In this document: positions 1 to 8,584 of the stretch, one piece after another
How the letters are laid out: each line of letters begins with the position of its first letter
Position numbering within the stretch: the stretch's first letter is position 1
DNA from: Saliniradius amylolyticus
GTDB lineage: Bacteria; Pseudomonadota; Gammaproteobacteria; Enterobacterales; Alteromonadaceae
Reading direction: 5' to 3'
DNA: 64,000 bases
Assembly: GCF_003143555.1 (NCBI RefSeq)
Contig: NZ_CP029347.1
Location: forward strand, 2,666,001-2,730,000
Position numbers and translations under genes: made by a program
The notes under the pieces: generated by a model
The model's database searches: none
What the model saw: only the letters and a program-made list of their open reading frames with translations
Told to the model about the DNA's origin: nothing

Positions 1-1308
1 TCCACCGGCCGCAGTGGCTTTAACAATATCGGCGCCAAGGGCCTGACGGGTCACGGTTACGATGGGCACTATTTCTGGGATACGGAAATCTACATTCTGG
101 CCTTCTTAACCCACACCAATCCCGAATTGGCTAAGCAATGCCTAAAGTATCGTTACCATTATTTAGACGGTGCCCGCCAGCGAGCTCGGACCATGAGTCA
201 CAAACGCGGGGCTCTTTTCCCCTGGCGCACCATTGGCGGCGATGAATGCTCGGCCTATTACCCGGCAGGAACAGCCCAATACCATATCAATGCGGCCATT
301 GCCTTTGGCGTCAAACGCTATCTGGATAATACCCATGACTGGGGGTTTATTCGGGAAAACGGTGCCGAGCTGGTCTTTGAAACTGCCCGGCTGTGGCTGG
401 ATTTGGGACACTTTAACCCCGCCAGGCAAGACTTATTTTGCATCGACGAAGTGACCGGTCCCGATGAATACAGCGCACTGGTGAACAATAATTTTTATAC
501 CAACGCCATGGCTCAGGCTCATCTGCGTTTTGCCGTGCAGATTGCTCACCACCTTAGCCAGCATTATCAAGAGGACTGGCAAAGGTTAGTTTCAGAGCTG
601 GGGCTTGAAGCCCGGGAAGTGGATCTGTGGCACGACGCTGCCGAGGCCATGTACCTGCCCTACGACGAAAGCCGGGGCATCAGTAAACAAGACGATCTGT
701 TCCTGGAGCGGGAGCGCTGGGATTTTGCCAACACCCCGGCTGACCACTATCCGTTGCTGCTGCATTATCACCCTCTGGTGCTGTATCGCCATCAGGTGCT
801 CAAACAAGCCGATGTGATCCTGGCCATGTTCTTGCTCGATGATCGGTTCGACCCGGCTCTGAAACAGCGCAATCTGGACTATTACGAGCCATTGACCACT
901 CATGACTCCACGTTATCGAGCTGTATTCATAGCATTGCATTTGCCGAGTTGGGCCAGTTGCAACGGGCCTATGAGTTTTACCACGATACTGTGCGAATGG
1001 ATATCGACAATCGCCATGCCAACACCGAGTACGGTATTCACACCGCCTGTATGGCTGGCTCATGGATGGGTATTGTCAATGGTTTTGCGGGCTTGAGGAT
1101 CAGACACGATGGCCCCTACCTCAGTCCTAGGCTGCCAGAGCAGTGGCAAGGTTATCAATTCCGGTTTCGTTATCTGGACTGCCTGCTGGAAGTGAAGGTC
1201 ACAGCCAGGAACACCACCTATACCTTGTTGGAAGGCGAGGCGATGACCCTGCACCACTATGACCAGAGTCTGTCTCTGGTCCCGAACCGCCCCAACCAAA
1301 TAGCTTAG
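1..1308 (+). CDS. Glycoside hydrolase family 65 phosphorylase (maltose phosphorylase-like), 5' partial
   Basis: The reading frame is open from base 1, so the N-terminal part lies outside the window. About 435 C-terminal residues remain. They begin with the GH65 stretch containing KGLTGHGYDGHYFWDTE and include VTGPDEY, whose Glu (codon 466-468) matches the family's general acid. GH65 enzymes phosphorolyse alpha-glucosides such as maltose to glucose and beta-glucose 1-phosphate. The next gene encodes beta-phosphoglucomutase, 9 bp downstream, which uses exactly that product. Maltose is therefore the likely substrate; trehalose, kojibiose or nigerose cannot be excluded from sequence. A TTG at 127 lies inside the conserved domain and is not the start. 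Confidence 0.93.
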   Translation, partial: STGRSGFNNIGAKGLTGHGYDGHYFWDTEIYILAFLTHTNPELAKQCLKYRYHYLDGARQRARTMSHKRGALFPWRTIGGDECSAYYPAGTAQYHINAAIAFGVKRYLDNTHDWGFIRENGAELVFETARLWLDLGHFNPARQDLFCIDEVTGPDEYSALVNNNFYTNAMAQAHLRFAVQIAHHLSQHYQEDWQRLVSELGLEAREVDLWHDAAEAMYLPYDESRGISKQDDLFLERERWDFANTPADHYPLLLHYHPLVLYRHQVLKQADVILAMFLLDDRFDPALKQRNLDYYEPLTTHDSTLSSCIHSIAFAELGQLQRAYEFYHDTVRMDIDNRHANTEYGIHTACMAGSWMGIVNGFAGLRIRHDGPYLSPRLPEQWQGYQFRFRYLDCLLEVKVTARNTTYTLLEGEAMTLHHYDQSLSLVPNRPNQIA

Positions 1309-1317
1309 GAGAACGCC

Positions 1318-1974
1318 ATGATCACCAGCTTTATTTTTGATTTGGACGGCGTCATCACCGACACCGCCGAATTCCACTTTAAGGCCTGGTCCGCCCTGGC
1401 CAACAAGTTGGATATCCCATTCAGTCGCGACGATAACGAACAGCTAAAAGGCGTAGATCGCATGGGCTCGTTGCAGTTTATTCTCGACAAGTCCGATCAA
1501 TCATTTTCCGAGACTGACAAGCAGGCTCTGGCCGATGAGAAAAACACGCTCTATCAGTCCATGCTGGATACGATGCAACCATCGGATATTTTCCCCGGAG
1601 CCCGCGAGTTGTTAGAACAGCTGCGTGCCAGGGACTTTAATATCGCCCTCGCATCCGCCAGTAAAAACGCCCGCCGCGTTCTGGACTGTTTACAAATCAC
1701 CGACGCCTTCGACTATATCGTCGATGCCGCCAACGTCCGCTATGGCAAGCCCGACCCTGAAACCTTCCTGACCGCTGCTCAGGGGCTGAAAGTAGCGCCT
1801 TTGGAATGTGTGGGCATTGAGGACGCTCAGGCAGGACTGGAGAGTATTATCGGTGCCGGTATGCACTCGGTGGGCATCGGTGATGCCAAGACCCTGAAGC
1901 GAGCAGAACTGGTCTACCCCAGTATCGCCGCTCTTAATCTGAACGAGGTTTTGGCCCTCGGTCAGTCGTCGTAA
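1318..1974 (+). CDS. pgmB: Beta-phosphoglucomutase
   Basis: A 218-residue HAD-superfamily protein opening MITSFIFDLDGVITD. Asp8 and Asp10 correspond to the nucleophile and acid/base of beta-PGM. The KPDPETFL and GIEDAQAG motifs supply the later HAD residues. It converts beta-glucose 1-phosphate to glucose 6-phosphate and so feeds the phosphorylase product into glycolysis. The gene follows the GH65 gene by 9 bp, with an AGGAGA ribosome-binding site just before the ATG. Its last 13 bases overlap the convergent lacI-type gene. Length is normal for the family. Confidence 0.94.
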   Translation: MITSFIFDLDGVITDTAEFHFKAWSALANKLDIPFSRDDNEQLKGVDRMGSLQFILDKSDQSFSETDKQALADEKNTLYQSMLDTMQPSDIFPGARELLEQLRARDFNIALASASKNARRVLDCLQITDAFDYIVDAANVRYGKPDPETFLTAAQGLKVAPLECVGIEDAQAGLESIIGAGMHSVGIGDAKTLKRAELVYPSIAALNLNEVLALGQSS

Positions 1975-2987
1975 CGGCGGCTAGACTCACGCACCTGCAA
2001 CTGAACATCCAGTACCTGAGAGCGCGGGCTCTTGCCCGCCAATTTTTCCAGCACCTTGCGCACCAGCAAACGACCGCCTTCGGCTGTGTCCTGCCGTATG
2101 GTACTGAGAGAGGGATGGCAGAACATGGACATGGCCACGTCGTCAAACCCTACCACCGCCACATCCTGAGGAATGCGCTTTTTCGCTTCCACCAGCTTCT
2201 TCATAACACCTAGAGCAATCACGTCGCTGACCGCGAAAATACCATCCACTTCGGGCGCATCCCTGAGCAGCGAGATGGTACTGTCGTAGCCAGACTCACT
2301 GGTAAAATCCGTATCCAGGCACAGGCGTTTATCCAACTCTATCCCTGCCTGTTCCAGCGCCAGACAGTAACCCTGCCAACGCTGCTCCATTTCCGACTGA
2401 CCGATATCGCCCAAGAAAGCAATATGGCGGCATCCTTGATTGATCAAGTGATTTACCGCCAGAAATGCCCCCATCTTGTTATCACTGCCCACCGTGCAAT
2501 AACCGGCATCCGGCAAGGGGGCGCCCCAGACCACAAACGGCAGCTGCTCCTCAGCCAGTCGGTCAATACGAACATCATGCTCGCCCTGACCGATCACAAT
2601 AAGGCCGTCGGCACGTTTAGAGTCAAAGTAATAATCCCGCCAGTCATCTGAGGCGGTACGAGTGTTACTAAGCAGCATATCATAGCCATGCAGGGTCAGT
2701 TCATCGGCGATGGCGCCAAGAATATCCAACAGAAAGGGGTCGGAAATGCCCCGTTCGGTGCGCTCTTTAAACAGTACCACGACCGCTATCACTTGGGTGC
2801 GCTGAGTGCGCAGGGCTCTGGCCTTGGCATTGATACTAAAGTTCGCCTGCTTAGCCAAATCCTGAATACGAAGACGGGTTTTTTCACTGATAAGTGGGTT
2901 ATTGTTCAGCGCCCGTGAAACCGTAGATTCAGACACGCCAGCCAGTTTGGCGATATCGGCAATAGTGCGAGGAGGTTGCTGACTCAT
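1962..2987 (-). CDS. LacI-family transcriptional repressor of the maltose locus
   Basis: A 341-residue protein. The N-terminal helix-turn-helix is at about residues 8-30 (TIADIAKLAGVSESTVSRALN) and is followed by a LacI/PurR-type periplasmic-binding fold for an effector sugar. It lies tail-to-tail with pgmB, overlapping by 13 bp, and upstream of a TonB receptor gene on the same strand. The palindrome TGCAATCGATTGCA at 5488-5501 is a good candidate operator. The likely role is repression of alpha-glucoside uptake and breakdown; the effector is unknown. AglR or MalR-like would be reasonable comparisons. Confidence 0.9.
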   Translation of the reverse strand: MSQQPPRTIADIAKLAGVSESTVSRALNNNPLISEKTRLRIQDLAKQANFSINAKARALRTQRTQVIAVVVLFKERTERGISDPFLLDILGAIADELTLHGYDMLLSNTRTASDDWRDYYFDSKRADGLIVIGQGEHDVRIDRLAEEQLPFVVWGAPLPDAGYCTVGSDNKMGAFLAVNHLINQGCRHIAFLGDIGQSEMEQRWQGYCLALEQAGIELDKRLCLDTDFTSESGYDSTISLLRDAPEVDGIFAVSDVIALGVMKKLVEAKKRIPQDVAVVGFDDVAMSMFCHPSLSTIRQDTAEGGRLLVRKVLEKLAGKSPRSQVLDVQLQVRESSRRYDD

Positions 2988-3054
2988 GATGATTTCATTA
3001 AAGCGGTTCGGACCCGTAGCCTAACAGCATTCTCTGGGCCGGCAAAGCCACACA

Positions 3055-3083
3055 GAAAAGCGCCGCACTCAGGCAGCGGCGCT
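3055..3083 (-). terminator. Rho-independent terminator of the TonB receptor gene
   Basis: On the minus strand the 8-bp arms AGCGCCGC and GCGGCGCT (3076-3083 and 3059-3066) enclose a 9-base loop. A short T run follows (TTTTC). The hairpin lies 44 bp past the stop of the 3127-5391 gene and upstream of the LacI gene start. Confidence 0.7.
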
Positions 3084-3126
3084 ATGTTCAAACAATACGG
3101 CTTCCCTGCCATGTTCTATCGCTTAC

Positions 3127-5391
3127 TCAGAAGAAGTTATATCCGATACTGAGTTTCACTGAACGCGGCATGATGTAGCGTCCGTTAGGCGCGGTGGGGT
3201 TACGGGGATCGCCCTCTGTCAGTCCTTCCTTATCAGTCAGGTTATCGACCGAAAGGCGCAGGTTAAGGTTTTCCGTCATGACCCATTTCGCCCCCAAATC
3301 TACCTTGGTATAGCCTTCGAGCACCACGGTATTGCCATTATCAGACCAGCGGTCATCCACCGAGGTCAGAGTACCGTATAGGGTGGCATAGTTACCGCCC
3401 GCCAGCTCAACGTCGTAACTGGGGGTCACACGGAACTGCCAGCCGGGCTGACGCATGGCTTCGTTCCCCTGGTTGCCATCGGTACTCTCGGCGATTTCGG
3501 TGTCCTGAACAGTAGCGTTAAGATTCAGGTTTAACCCAAAGTCAAAAGTGTAGTTGGCGTCTACCTCGATGCCCTGTGACTCATTGACCGTCAGCTCGGC
3601 CGGCGCCCCGGGCTGCGAAACAAAGGAACTTTCAACTTCACTCATGAAGGCCGTCGCATAAAGGCTGTAATTGTCCTCAGCCATCTTATAGCCCAGTTCG
3701 TATTGCTGAATATCGAAAATCAGATCGTCACCATTGGTGTAAGATCCAAAGTTATCCCGAAAGTCATCGAAATAGGGCATCTTGCTGCCGTCATTAATCC
3801 GCGCGAACACTCCTGAGCGATTGGTCAGCATATAGTTGGCGCCAACAGTATAGGAGAAGGTGGTTTCATCGTATTGCACGGCTTTGGTGACTTCACCGTC
3901 CAACCCCTCATCGACGGTATACTCAATTTGATGTTTCTCGCTACGCAGTCCGACATCCAACGTGAGCTTATCCGTCGTTTTATGTTCGAAGGCCGTATAG
4001 AAGGCTGTGGTACTGCCATCTCCAACGGCGTTGATGTCGTAATTCCAACCACAGCTGTCGGCATTATCGTTACAATCGATTCCGGTCAGGTTTTCTCCGC
4101 CTGGGGCGACGACATGATAGGACTGATTACCAAGAGACCACCAGTCCTTGGCTTCGTAATTGGAGTTGTATAGACCAAAGGTCATTGTCAGCGCGTCCAG
4201 GTTTTTGGTCAGCGCCAGATCATTAGTAAAGGACTCGATATCTTTTAACACCACCCAGCGACCAATCTGCTGTACCAATGTGTCGCCGCCGTAGGTATCA
4301 CCGGTCACTAACCCTTCAGCGTCGCTTCCATTATCGGCAACATTAGCCAGTGCCGTCGGGGCGCCGTTAGGAACCAGACCAAAGGTATTAGCTTCCCCTT
4401 TGGTGAAGTTAAACCGGTCGGTCAACTCCCAGCCACCTCCTAGCTCTAAGAACACCTTACCGCCTGACACACTGCCATCCCAGCCCCGGCCATTACCGAA
4501 GTCGAAGGACTCGCTGGTGCCATTAGGTCCGTATTGGATAGAAGCCTGGCGGTTCAAAGTACCAATCTGGGCATAGTCGTTGTTCACCCCTTCCACCAAC
4601 GGTGTTGGCAGGTACCAGGTACCATGATCGTCGGTATGACGGGTATAGAAATTCATCTTACCGTTGTCCAGCTCTTTGGTGATATTCACCGTGAACTGAT
4701 GGCCTTTCTCGGAGTTAAACCCGGCATCACGAATACCCGGTGAGCTCTTTACGTAACCGCCCATCATGTAATAGAGGTCATCACCCAAAGCACCACTGAC
4801 TACCGCGTCCAAACGCTGAAGGTCATAGTCTGAAGTGGTGTATTTAATCGTGCCCTCGGTAAAGTCCGAGCCTTCCTTCAACATAAAGTTGGTCGTCAGA
4901 CCCGGCTGACCATTGGAGATCACTGGGTTCGGACCACCTCGTAAAGCCTCCATAAAGGCGATGGTCTCATCCATGCGAAACAGAGTGGAGTTCTCCAGGA
5001 AGGAAAGCGTGGGCGGCTGGAAAACCGGCGCACCTTCCAGCTGTACTGTCACAAAAGGCGCATCCCCCGTCCCCGGGAACCCCCTTACAAACACATTTGC
5101 CCCAGAGACACCACCAGAACTTTCCGCCCAAATACCAGGTACTGCCTTAAACAGATCCGCCGTACTTTTAGGAGCGAGTTTCTCTATGGCCTCGGCCGAT
5201 AAGTTAGTGATGGCGAAACTGGCATCCACCTTCCTGACCGAAGTACCAGATGGTGTACCGGTGATAATAATCTGCTCAAAATCTTTTTGCTGTTGCTTTG
5301 AGGGCTGCTGGTCACTCTCTTGAGCCAAGGTTGGCGCTGTGGTCAAGGCGGCACTGATAGCCAGCGCCAATGACAATTTTCTGTGTGTCAT
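3127..5391 (-). CDS. TonB-dependent outer-membrane receptor, probably for malto-oligosaccharides
   Basis: 754 residues with a signal peptide (MTHRKLSLALAISAALTTAPTLAQ). The plug domain begins near residue 40 (QIIITGTPSGTSVRK), and the beta-barrel ends in the aromatic residues YNFF as expected for outer-membrane insertion. Such receptors import large or scarce ligands using TonB energy. Its position beside GH65, pgmB and LacI genes, and the LacI-type palindromes 97-260 bp upstream of its start, point to maltose or maltodextrin as ligand. That assignment is from context only. It is transcribed apart from lacI, with a terminator between them. Confidence 0.9.
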   Translation of the reverse strand: MTHRKLSLALAISAALTTAPTLAQESDQQPSKQQQKDFEQIIITGTPSGTSVRKVDASFAITNLSAEAIEKLAPKSTADLFKAVPGIWAESSGGVSGANVFVRGFPGTGDAPFVTVQLEGAPVFQPPTLSFLENSTLFRMDETIAFMEALRGGPNPVISNGQPGLTTNFMLKEGSDFTEGTIKYTTSDYDLQRLDAVVSGALGDDLYYMMGGYVKSSPGIRDAGFNSEKGHQFTVNITKELDNGKMNFYTRHTDDHGTWYLPTPLVEGVNNDYAQIGTLNRQASIQYGPNGTSESFDFGNGRGWDGSVSGGKVFLELGGGWELTDRFNFTKGEANTFGLVPNGAPTALANVADNGSDAEGLVTGDTYGGDTLVQQIGRWVVLKDIESFTNDLALTKNLDALTMTFGLYNSNYEAKDWWSLGNQSYHVVAPGGENLTGIDCNDNADSCGWNYDINAVGDGSTTAFYTAFEHKTTDKLTLDVGLRSEKHQIEYTVDEGLDGEVTKAVQYDETTFSYTVGANYMLTNRSGVFARINDGSKMPYFDDFRDNFGSYTNGDDLIFDIQQYELGYKMAEDNYSLYATAFMSEVESSFVSQPGAPAELTVNESQGIEVDANYTFDFGLNLNLNATVQDTEIAESTDGNQGNEAMRQPGWQFRVTPSYDVELAGGNYATLYGTLTSVDDRWSDNGNTVVLEGYTKVDLGAKWVMTENLNLRLSVDNLTDKEGLTEGDPRNPTAPNGRYIMPRSVKLSIGYNFF

Positions 5392-5487
5392 AGTCTTTTG
5401 TCCCGGTGTCGATTAAGTCAAACAAGCTAACGGAGAAAGGGAACCCCATGTACCGTCTAGCTACCGTGGATAAAAATTAGATCACGA

Positions 5488-5501
5488 TGCAATCGATTGC
5501 A
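5488..5501. promoter_or_regulatory. LacI-family operator, perfect palindrome
   Basis: TGCAATCGATTGCA is a perfect 14-bp palindrome with the central CG typical of LacI/GalR operators. It lies 97 bp upstream of the TonB receptor start, where it could overlap its promoter. The natural ligand is the LacI protein encoded at 1962-2987. Confidence 0.7.
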
Positions 5502-5636
5502 ATAGATGCGTCACAAAAAATATTACTTTTCTTTAACAATTATCATAAGTCACACGGTGAAAGCGCGATAGCGACTAAAAAAGACACAGTCAGCGCACTT
5601 TTCAATATTCATGAGTTCTGCAAACCATTAAAAGAT

Positions 5637-5650
5637 CGCAATCGTTTGCA
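5637..5650. promoter_or_regulatory. Second LacI-type operator-like site
   Basis: CGCAATCGTTTGCA keeps the GCAA / TTGC half-sites and the central CG of the site at 5488, with one asymmetric pair. The two centres are 149 bp apart, a distance that would permit looping. Between here and 5690 there are also an 8+1+8 inverted repeat, TTTACAAT/ATTGTAAA (5659-5675), and the palindrome GATCGCGATC (5681-5690). I cannot assign either to a regulator. The rest of the 5392-5759 gap shows no convincing gene. Confidence 0.5.
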
Positions 5651-5723
5651 ACCTCGGGTTTACAATTATTGTAAATGACAGATCGCGATCTTATTCGGTA
5701 TTGATAGCAGGAAAAGAGAGAGG

Positions 5724-5747
5724 GCCAGCCTCAGGCAAGAGGCTGGC
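5724..5747 (-). terminator. Hairpin downstream of arcB
   Basis: Nine-bp perfect arms GCCAGCCTC / GAGGCTGGC enclose a 6-base loop, 13 bp after the arcB stop. On the minus strand it is followed by CCTCTCTCTTTTCC, which is pyrimidine-rich but not a clean T run. Confidence 0.55.
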
Positions 5748-5759
5748 AGAAAATGTTGG

Positions 5760-8111
5760 CTAGTCTGCGTCTTGCTCTGATAGCCATTGGTGCAGCGCTT
5801 CCAGGTCTACGCTCAACGCTTGTTCTAACTCCTCCACCCAGTCGTACACATTTTCCCACCAGGCGGGGTGGTCACCCTGTTGAATCTGATTGGCGATCTT
5901 CTGGACCCTGGTCAGCCCTACCGATCCTGCCGCGCCTTTGATCTTATGCGCATGGCTACAGACTTCATCCTTATCCTTGGCGCTCAGGTTGGTTTGTAGC
6001 TGCTGCATGTAATCGGGCATACTGGTTTCAAACACGCTCACACTCTGACTGACCATCTCAGGGCCGATGTTGTCGATAAGCATCTGCAACATATCCAGAT
6101 CCAGAACATTGGTTTCCTGAGTAACGGCTTTGGTCTCGGGTAATACGGGTGTATCCGGCTGATCGCAAAACAAGCTATTGACTACTTCTATCACCCGGCT
6201 TTTCTTAATGGGTTTGGCGATCACATCGTCCATTCCCTGATTCAGGTATTCCTGTCGTGTTTTGATCACGTTTGCCGTCAGCGCCACAATGGGTGTGCCC
6301 AGTACAAGATCTTCTTCGAGCATCTGATTGGCGACATCGAACCCCGTCATGTCAGGCAATTGGATGTCCAGCAGAATAAGGTCATACTGATGCTCTCGGG
6401 CCATGTCCAGCGCCTGATTCCCAGTCATGGCTACCTCAACATGCTGACCCAGCTTTTCCAACAATGCCTTCGCCACCATGACATTCAGTTCGATGTCTTC
6501 CACCAACAAAATCTTCAGACCCGTGACCTTTATATCGGCCAACTGGGCTGGGGCGTCGGCCAACTTCAGGGGCAGTTCCACCGTAAACGCCGTGCCCTTT
6601 CCGACTTCGCTGGAAACACGGATCTCACCACCCATCATATCCACCATCTTCTGGCAGATAGCCAGGCCTATCCCAGTGCCGGTGGCACTCTGATGATCCG
6701 GGTGCTTGACCTGATAATACATGGCGAAAATGTTCTTAAGCTCTTGCTCAGGAATACCTACCCCAGTATCTGAAATGGTAAAGGTCACCAGACTCTCACC
6801 ATGTTTGGGCTCGCCTGCCGCCAGATGGAAACTCACCGATCCTTTCTGAGTGAACTTGACCGCATTAAACAACAGATTCCACAGAACCTGGCGCAGTCGG
6901 GTGCCGTCAGCCTCCACAAACTCCGGTAGGGGCTCCTGGTAATCGCTGTGGAAACTGAGTCCTTTGTCGGCCACCAGCAGCTCAATAATACTGCTTAGCT
7001 CACCAAAGAAATCGCGCAGATTGACGGTTTTCATCTGCAGTTCAAGCTTATCGCGGCCGAGCTTATCCAAGTCGATAATATCGTTAAAGATATTACCCAG
7101 GGTAATGGCACTGGCGTAAATGGTACTCACCCAACTGAATTGTTCCTCGGTCAGTTGAGTGTCTCTGAGCATACGACTTAACCCCACAATGCCATTCAGT
7201 GGTGTACGCAGCTCGTGACTGATAGTCGCAATAAAGGCGGTCTTATCCCGGCTGGCTTTTTCCAGCGCCACTTCTGACTGTTTGCGCTCAGTGATATCCC
7301 GCCCGAAAGCCAGCAATCCTAAGCGCTGTCCATCTTTGTCGTAAAAAGGCACCTTGCGCATCTCAAACAGGCGCTTGCGACCATCCGCAAACTTAAGCCA
7401 AGATTCCACCGTGACCGGCTGATTGGTTTCCAGAATCTCCTGGTCTACCTCGACCACCTGGCGAGCCAGTTCTTCGTCATAGACTTCGTAAGGGGTTAAG
7501 CCAATAAGATCAGCTTCGGTCTTACCGGTCATCTGCTCGGCCACCTTGTTACAGCCGGCAAACTTACCTTCTTCATTGCGGTAATAAATCAGGTCCGGGG
7601 AAGCATCGATGATGGAACGTAGCAGGGTGGATAGCCGCTGTGCCTGCTGTTCACGCTCACGACGTTCCTGAATCTCCACTTCCAACTCCTCAAACACCTT
7701 TTCCCTGTCTTCCTGCGCTTTGCGGCGCTCCTCGACTTCAATATTTAACTGGCGAACATTGTTTTGTAGCTCACGATTCAGAAACACATCTTCTTCCCGA
7801 AGCTCTTCCAGCTGAGCAACCACCTCCTTGAGATGAAGCCGGCTCTTATCCAATTGGTTCACCAGCTCACTGAAGAAGTACAGCACCCAGGGTGCGCTGA
7901 GCATGGTCAGAATAATGGCCGAGACAAAATCCTCCAGATGCACTTCGCCTGACAGGTACATGCGGATGACAAAAGAACCGGCAATAGTGAAAGCCAGGGT
8001 CAGAAAAACGAACAGAATACTGATTCTGACCGTGCCAAAACGGCCGATAAAGGTCGCTATACGGATAGCCCAGGAGTCACCGGTTCCGTTGCGCTGCGTG
8101 TTCTCACTCAT
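5760..8111 (-). CDS. arcB: Aerobic respiration control hybrid sensor kinase ArcB
   Basis: 783 residues with ArcB architecture and close similarity to E. coli ArcB as I recall it. It has two membrane segments (about 30-50 and 62-82), a coiled-coil linker, and a PAS domain (about 160-275). Next come HisKA with His299 in ISHELRTPLNG, an HATPase domain, a receiver with Asp582 in LLDIQLPD, and an Hpt domain with His722 in HKIKGAAG. ArcB phosphorylates ArcA in response to quinone redox state. Cys187 in the PAS region matches E. coli Cys180, but the position matching Cys241 is Leu248. The gene is divergent from gltB; arcA is not in the window. A GGGG-type ribosome-binding site precedes the ATG. Confidence 0.95.
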   Translation of the reverse strand: MSENTQRNGTGDSWAIRIATFIGRFGTVRISILFVFLTLAFTIAGSFVIRMYLSGEVHLEDFVSAIILTMLSAPWVLYFFSELVNQLDKSRLHLKEVVAQLEELREEDVFLNRELQNNVRQLNIEVEERRKAQEDREKVFEELEVEIQERREREQQAQRLSTLLRSIIDASPDLIYYRNEEGKFAGCNKVAEQMTGKTEADLIGLTPYEVYDEELARQVVEVDQEILETNQPVTVESWLKFADGRKRLFEMRKVPFYDKDGQRLGLLAFGRDITERKQSEVALEKASRDKTAFIATISHELRTPLNGIVGLSRMLRDTQLTEEQFSWVSTIYASAITLGNIFNDIIDLDKLGRDKLELQMKTVNLRDFFGELSSIIELLVADKGLSFHSDYQEPLPEFVEADGTRLRQVLWNLLFNAVKFTQKGSVSFHLAAGEPKHGESLVTFTISDTGVGIPEQELKNIFAMYYQVKHPDHQSATGTGIGLAICQKMVDMMGGEIRVSSEVGKGTAFTVELPLKLADAPAQLADIKVTGLKILLVEDIELNVMVAKALLEKLGQHVEVAMTGNQALDMAREHQYDLILLDIQLPDMTGFDVANQMLEEDLVLGTPIVALTANVIKTRQEYLNQGMDDVIAKPIKKSRVIEVVNSLFCDQPDTPVLPETKAVTQETNVLDLDMLQMLIDNIGPEMVSQSVSVFETSMPDYMQQLQTNLSAKDKDEVCSHAHKIKGAAGSVGLTRVQKIANQIQQGDHPAWWENVYDWVEELEQALSVDLEALHQWLSEQDAD

Positions 8112-8584
8112 GATAATTCCCCAATAACTGCTGGCCGCATCCTACCAACTCCCGGTTTAAATTGGTACGCAATATAAGCGCAATAATAATTGATAAAGAA
8201 ACGCATAAAGATGAAATAATTATTCACGCAAAACCGGATTAGCCCCGGGCTCTAGCCAGGTAATGCAGGCCACCACACCCCACCATTAATCGCAATACAA
8301 CTACCAATAAACACCAACATAAAATTAACAAATAATATGAACATCCTAATGTAGGAAGCATTTATAAAATAAAACCACTATTTTAAATAATCTGTGTTTG
8401 ACCTGATAACGGGATATGGGTATGTTCTTTACCCCGCCAGACAAAATGCATAATAATTCAGACTGGCGGCATAATAAGAGCAACTAGCCAATACCCTGCA
8501 GGTCAAATATAACGCCGAATAAAAAACGGCCTGCACAGTTCAGAACATCGCCCTACCCGACAGCACAGTTGAAGGAGTCATAAG
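8112..8584. other. Divergent arcB / gltB intergenic region
   Basis: 473 bases without a gene, strongly A+T-rich between about 8160 and 8400. It must hold the arcB promoter (minus) and the gltBD promoter (plus). Apart from the gltB promoter candidate listed separately I see no clear operator. Lrp- or ArgP-type sites are too degenerate to call by eye. Confidence 0.6.
8398..8426 (+). promoter_or_regulatory. Candidate sigma-70 promoter of gltBD
   Basis: TTGACC (8398-8403) and TATGTT (8421-8426) are separated by exactly 17 bp. Transcription would start near 8433 and give a leader of about 150 bases before the gltB ATG. This is prediction from consensus only. Confidence 0.5.

Noticed and set aside
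5487-5678. 63-codon frame upstream of the TonB receptor
   Set aside because: It covers operator-like palindromes, has no ribosome-binding site and no recognisable protein pattern.
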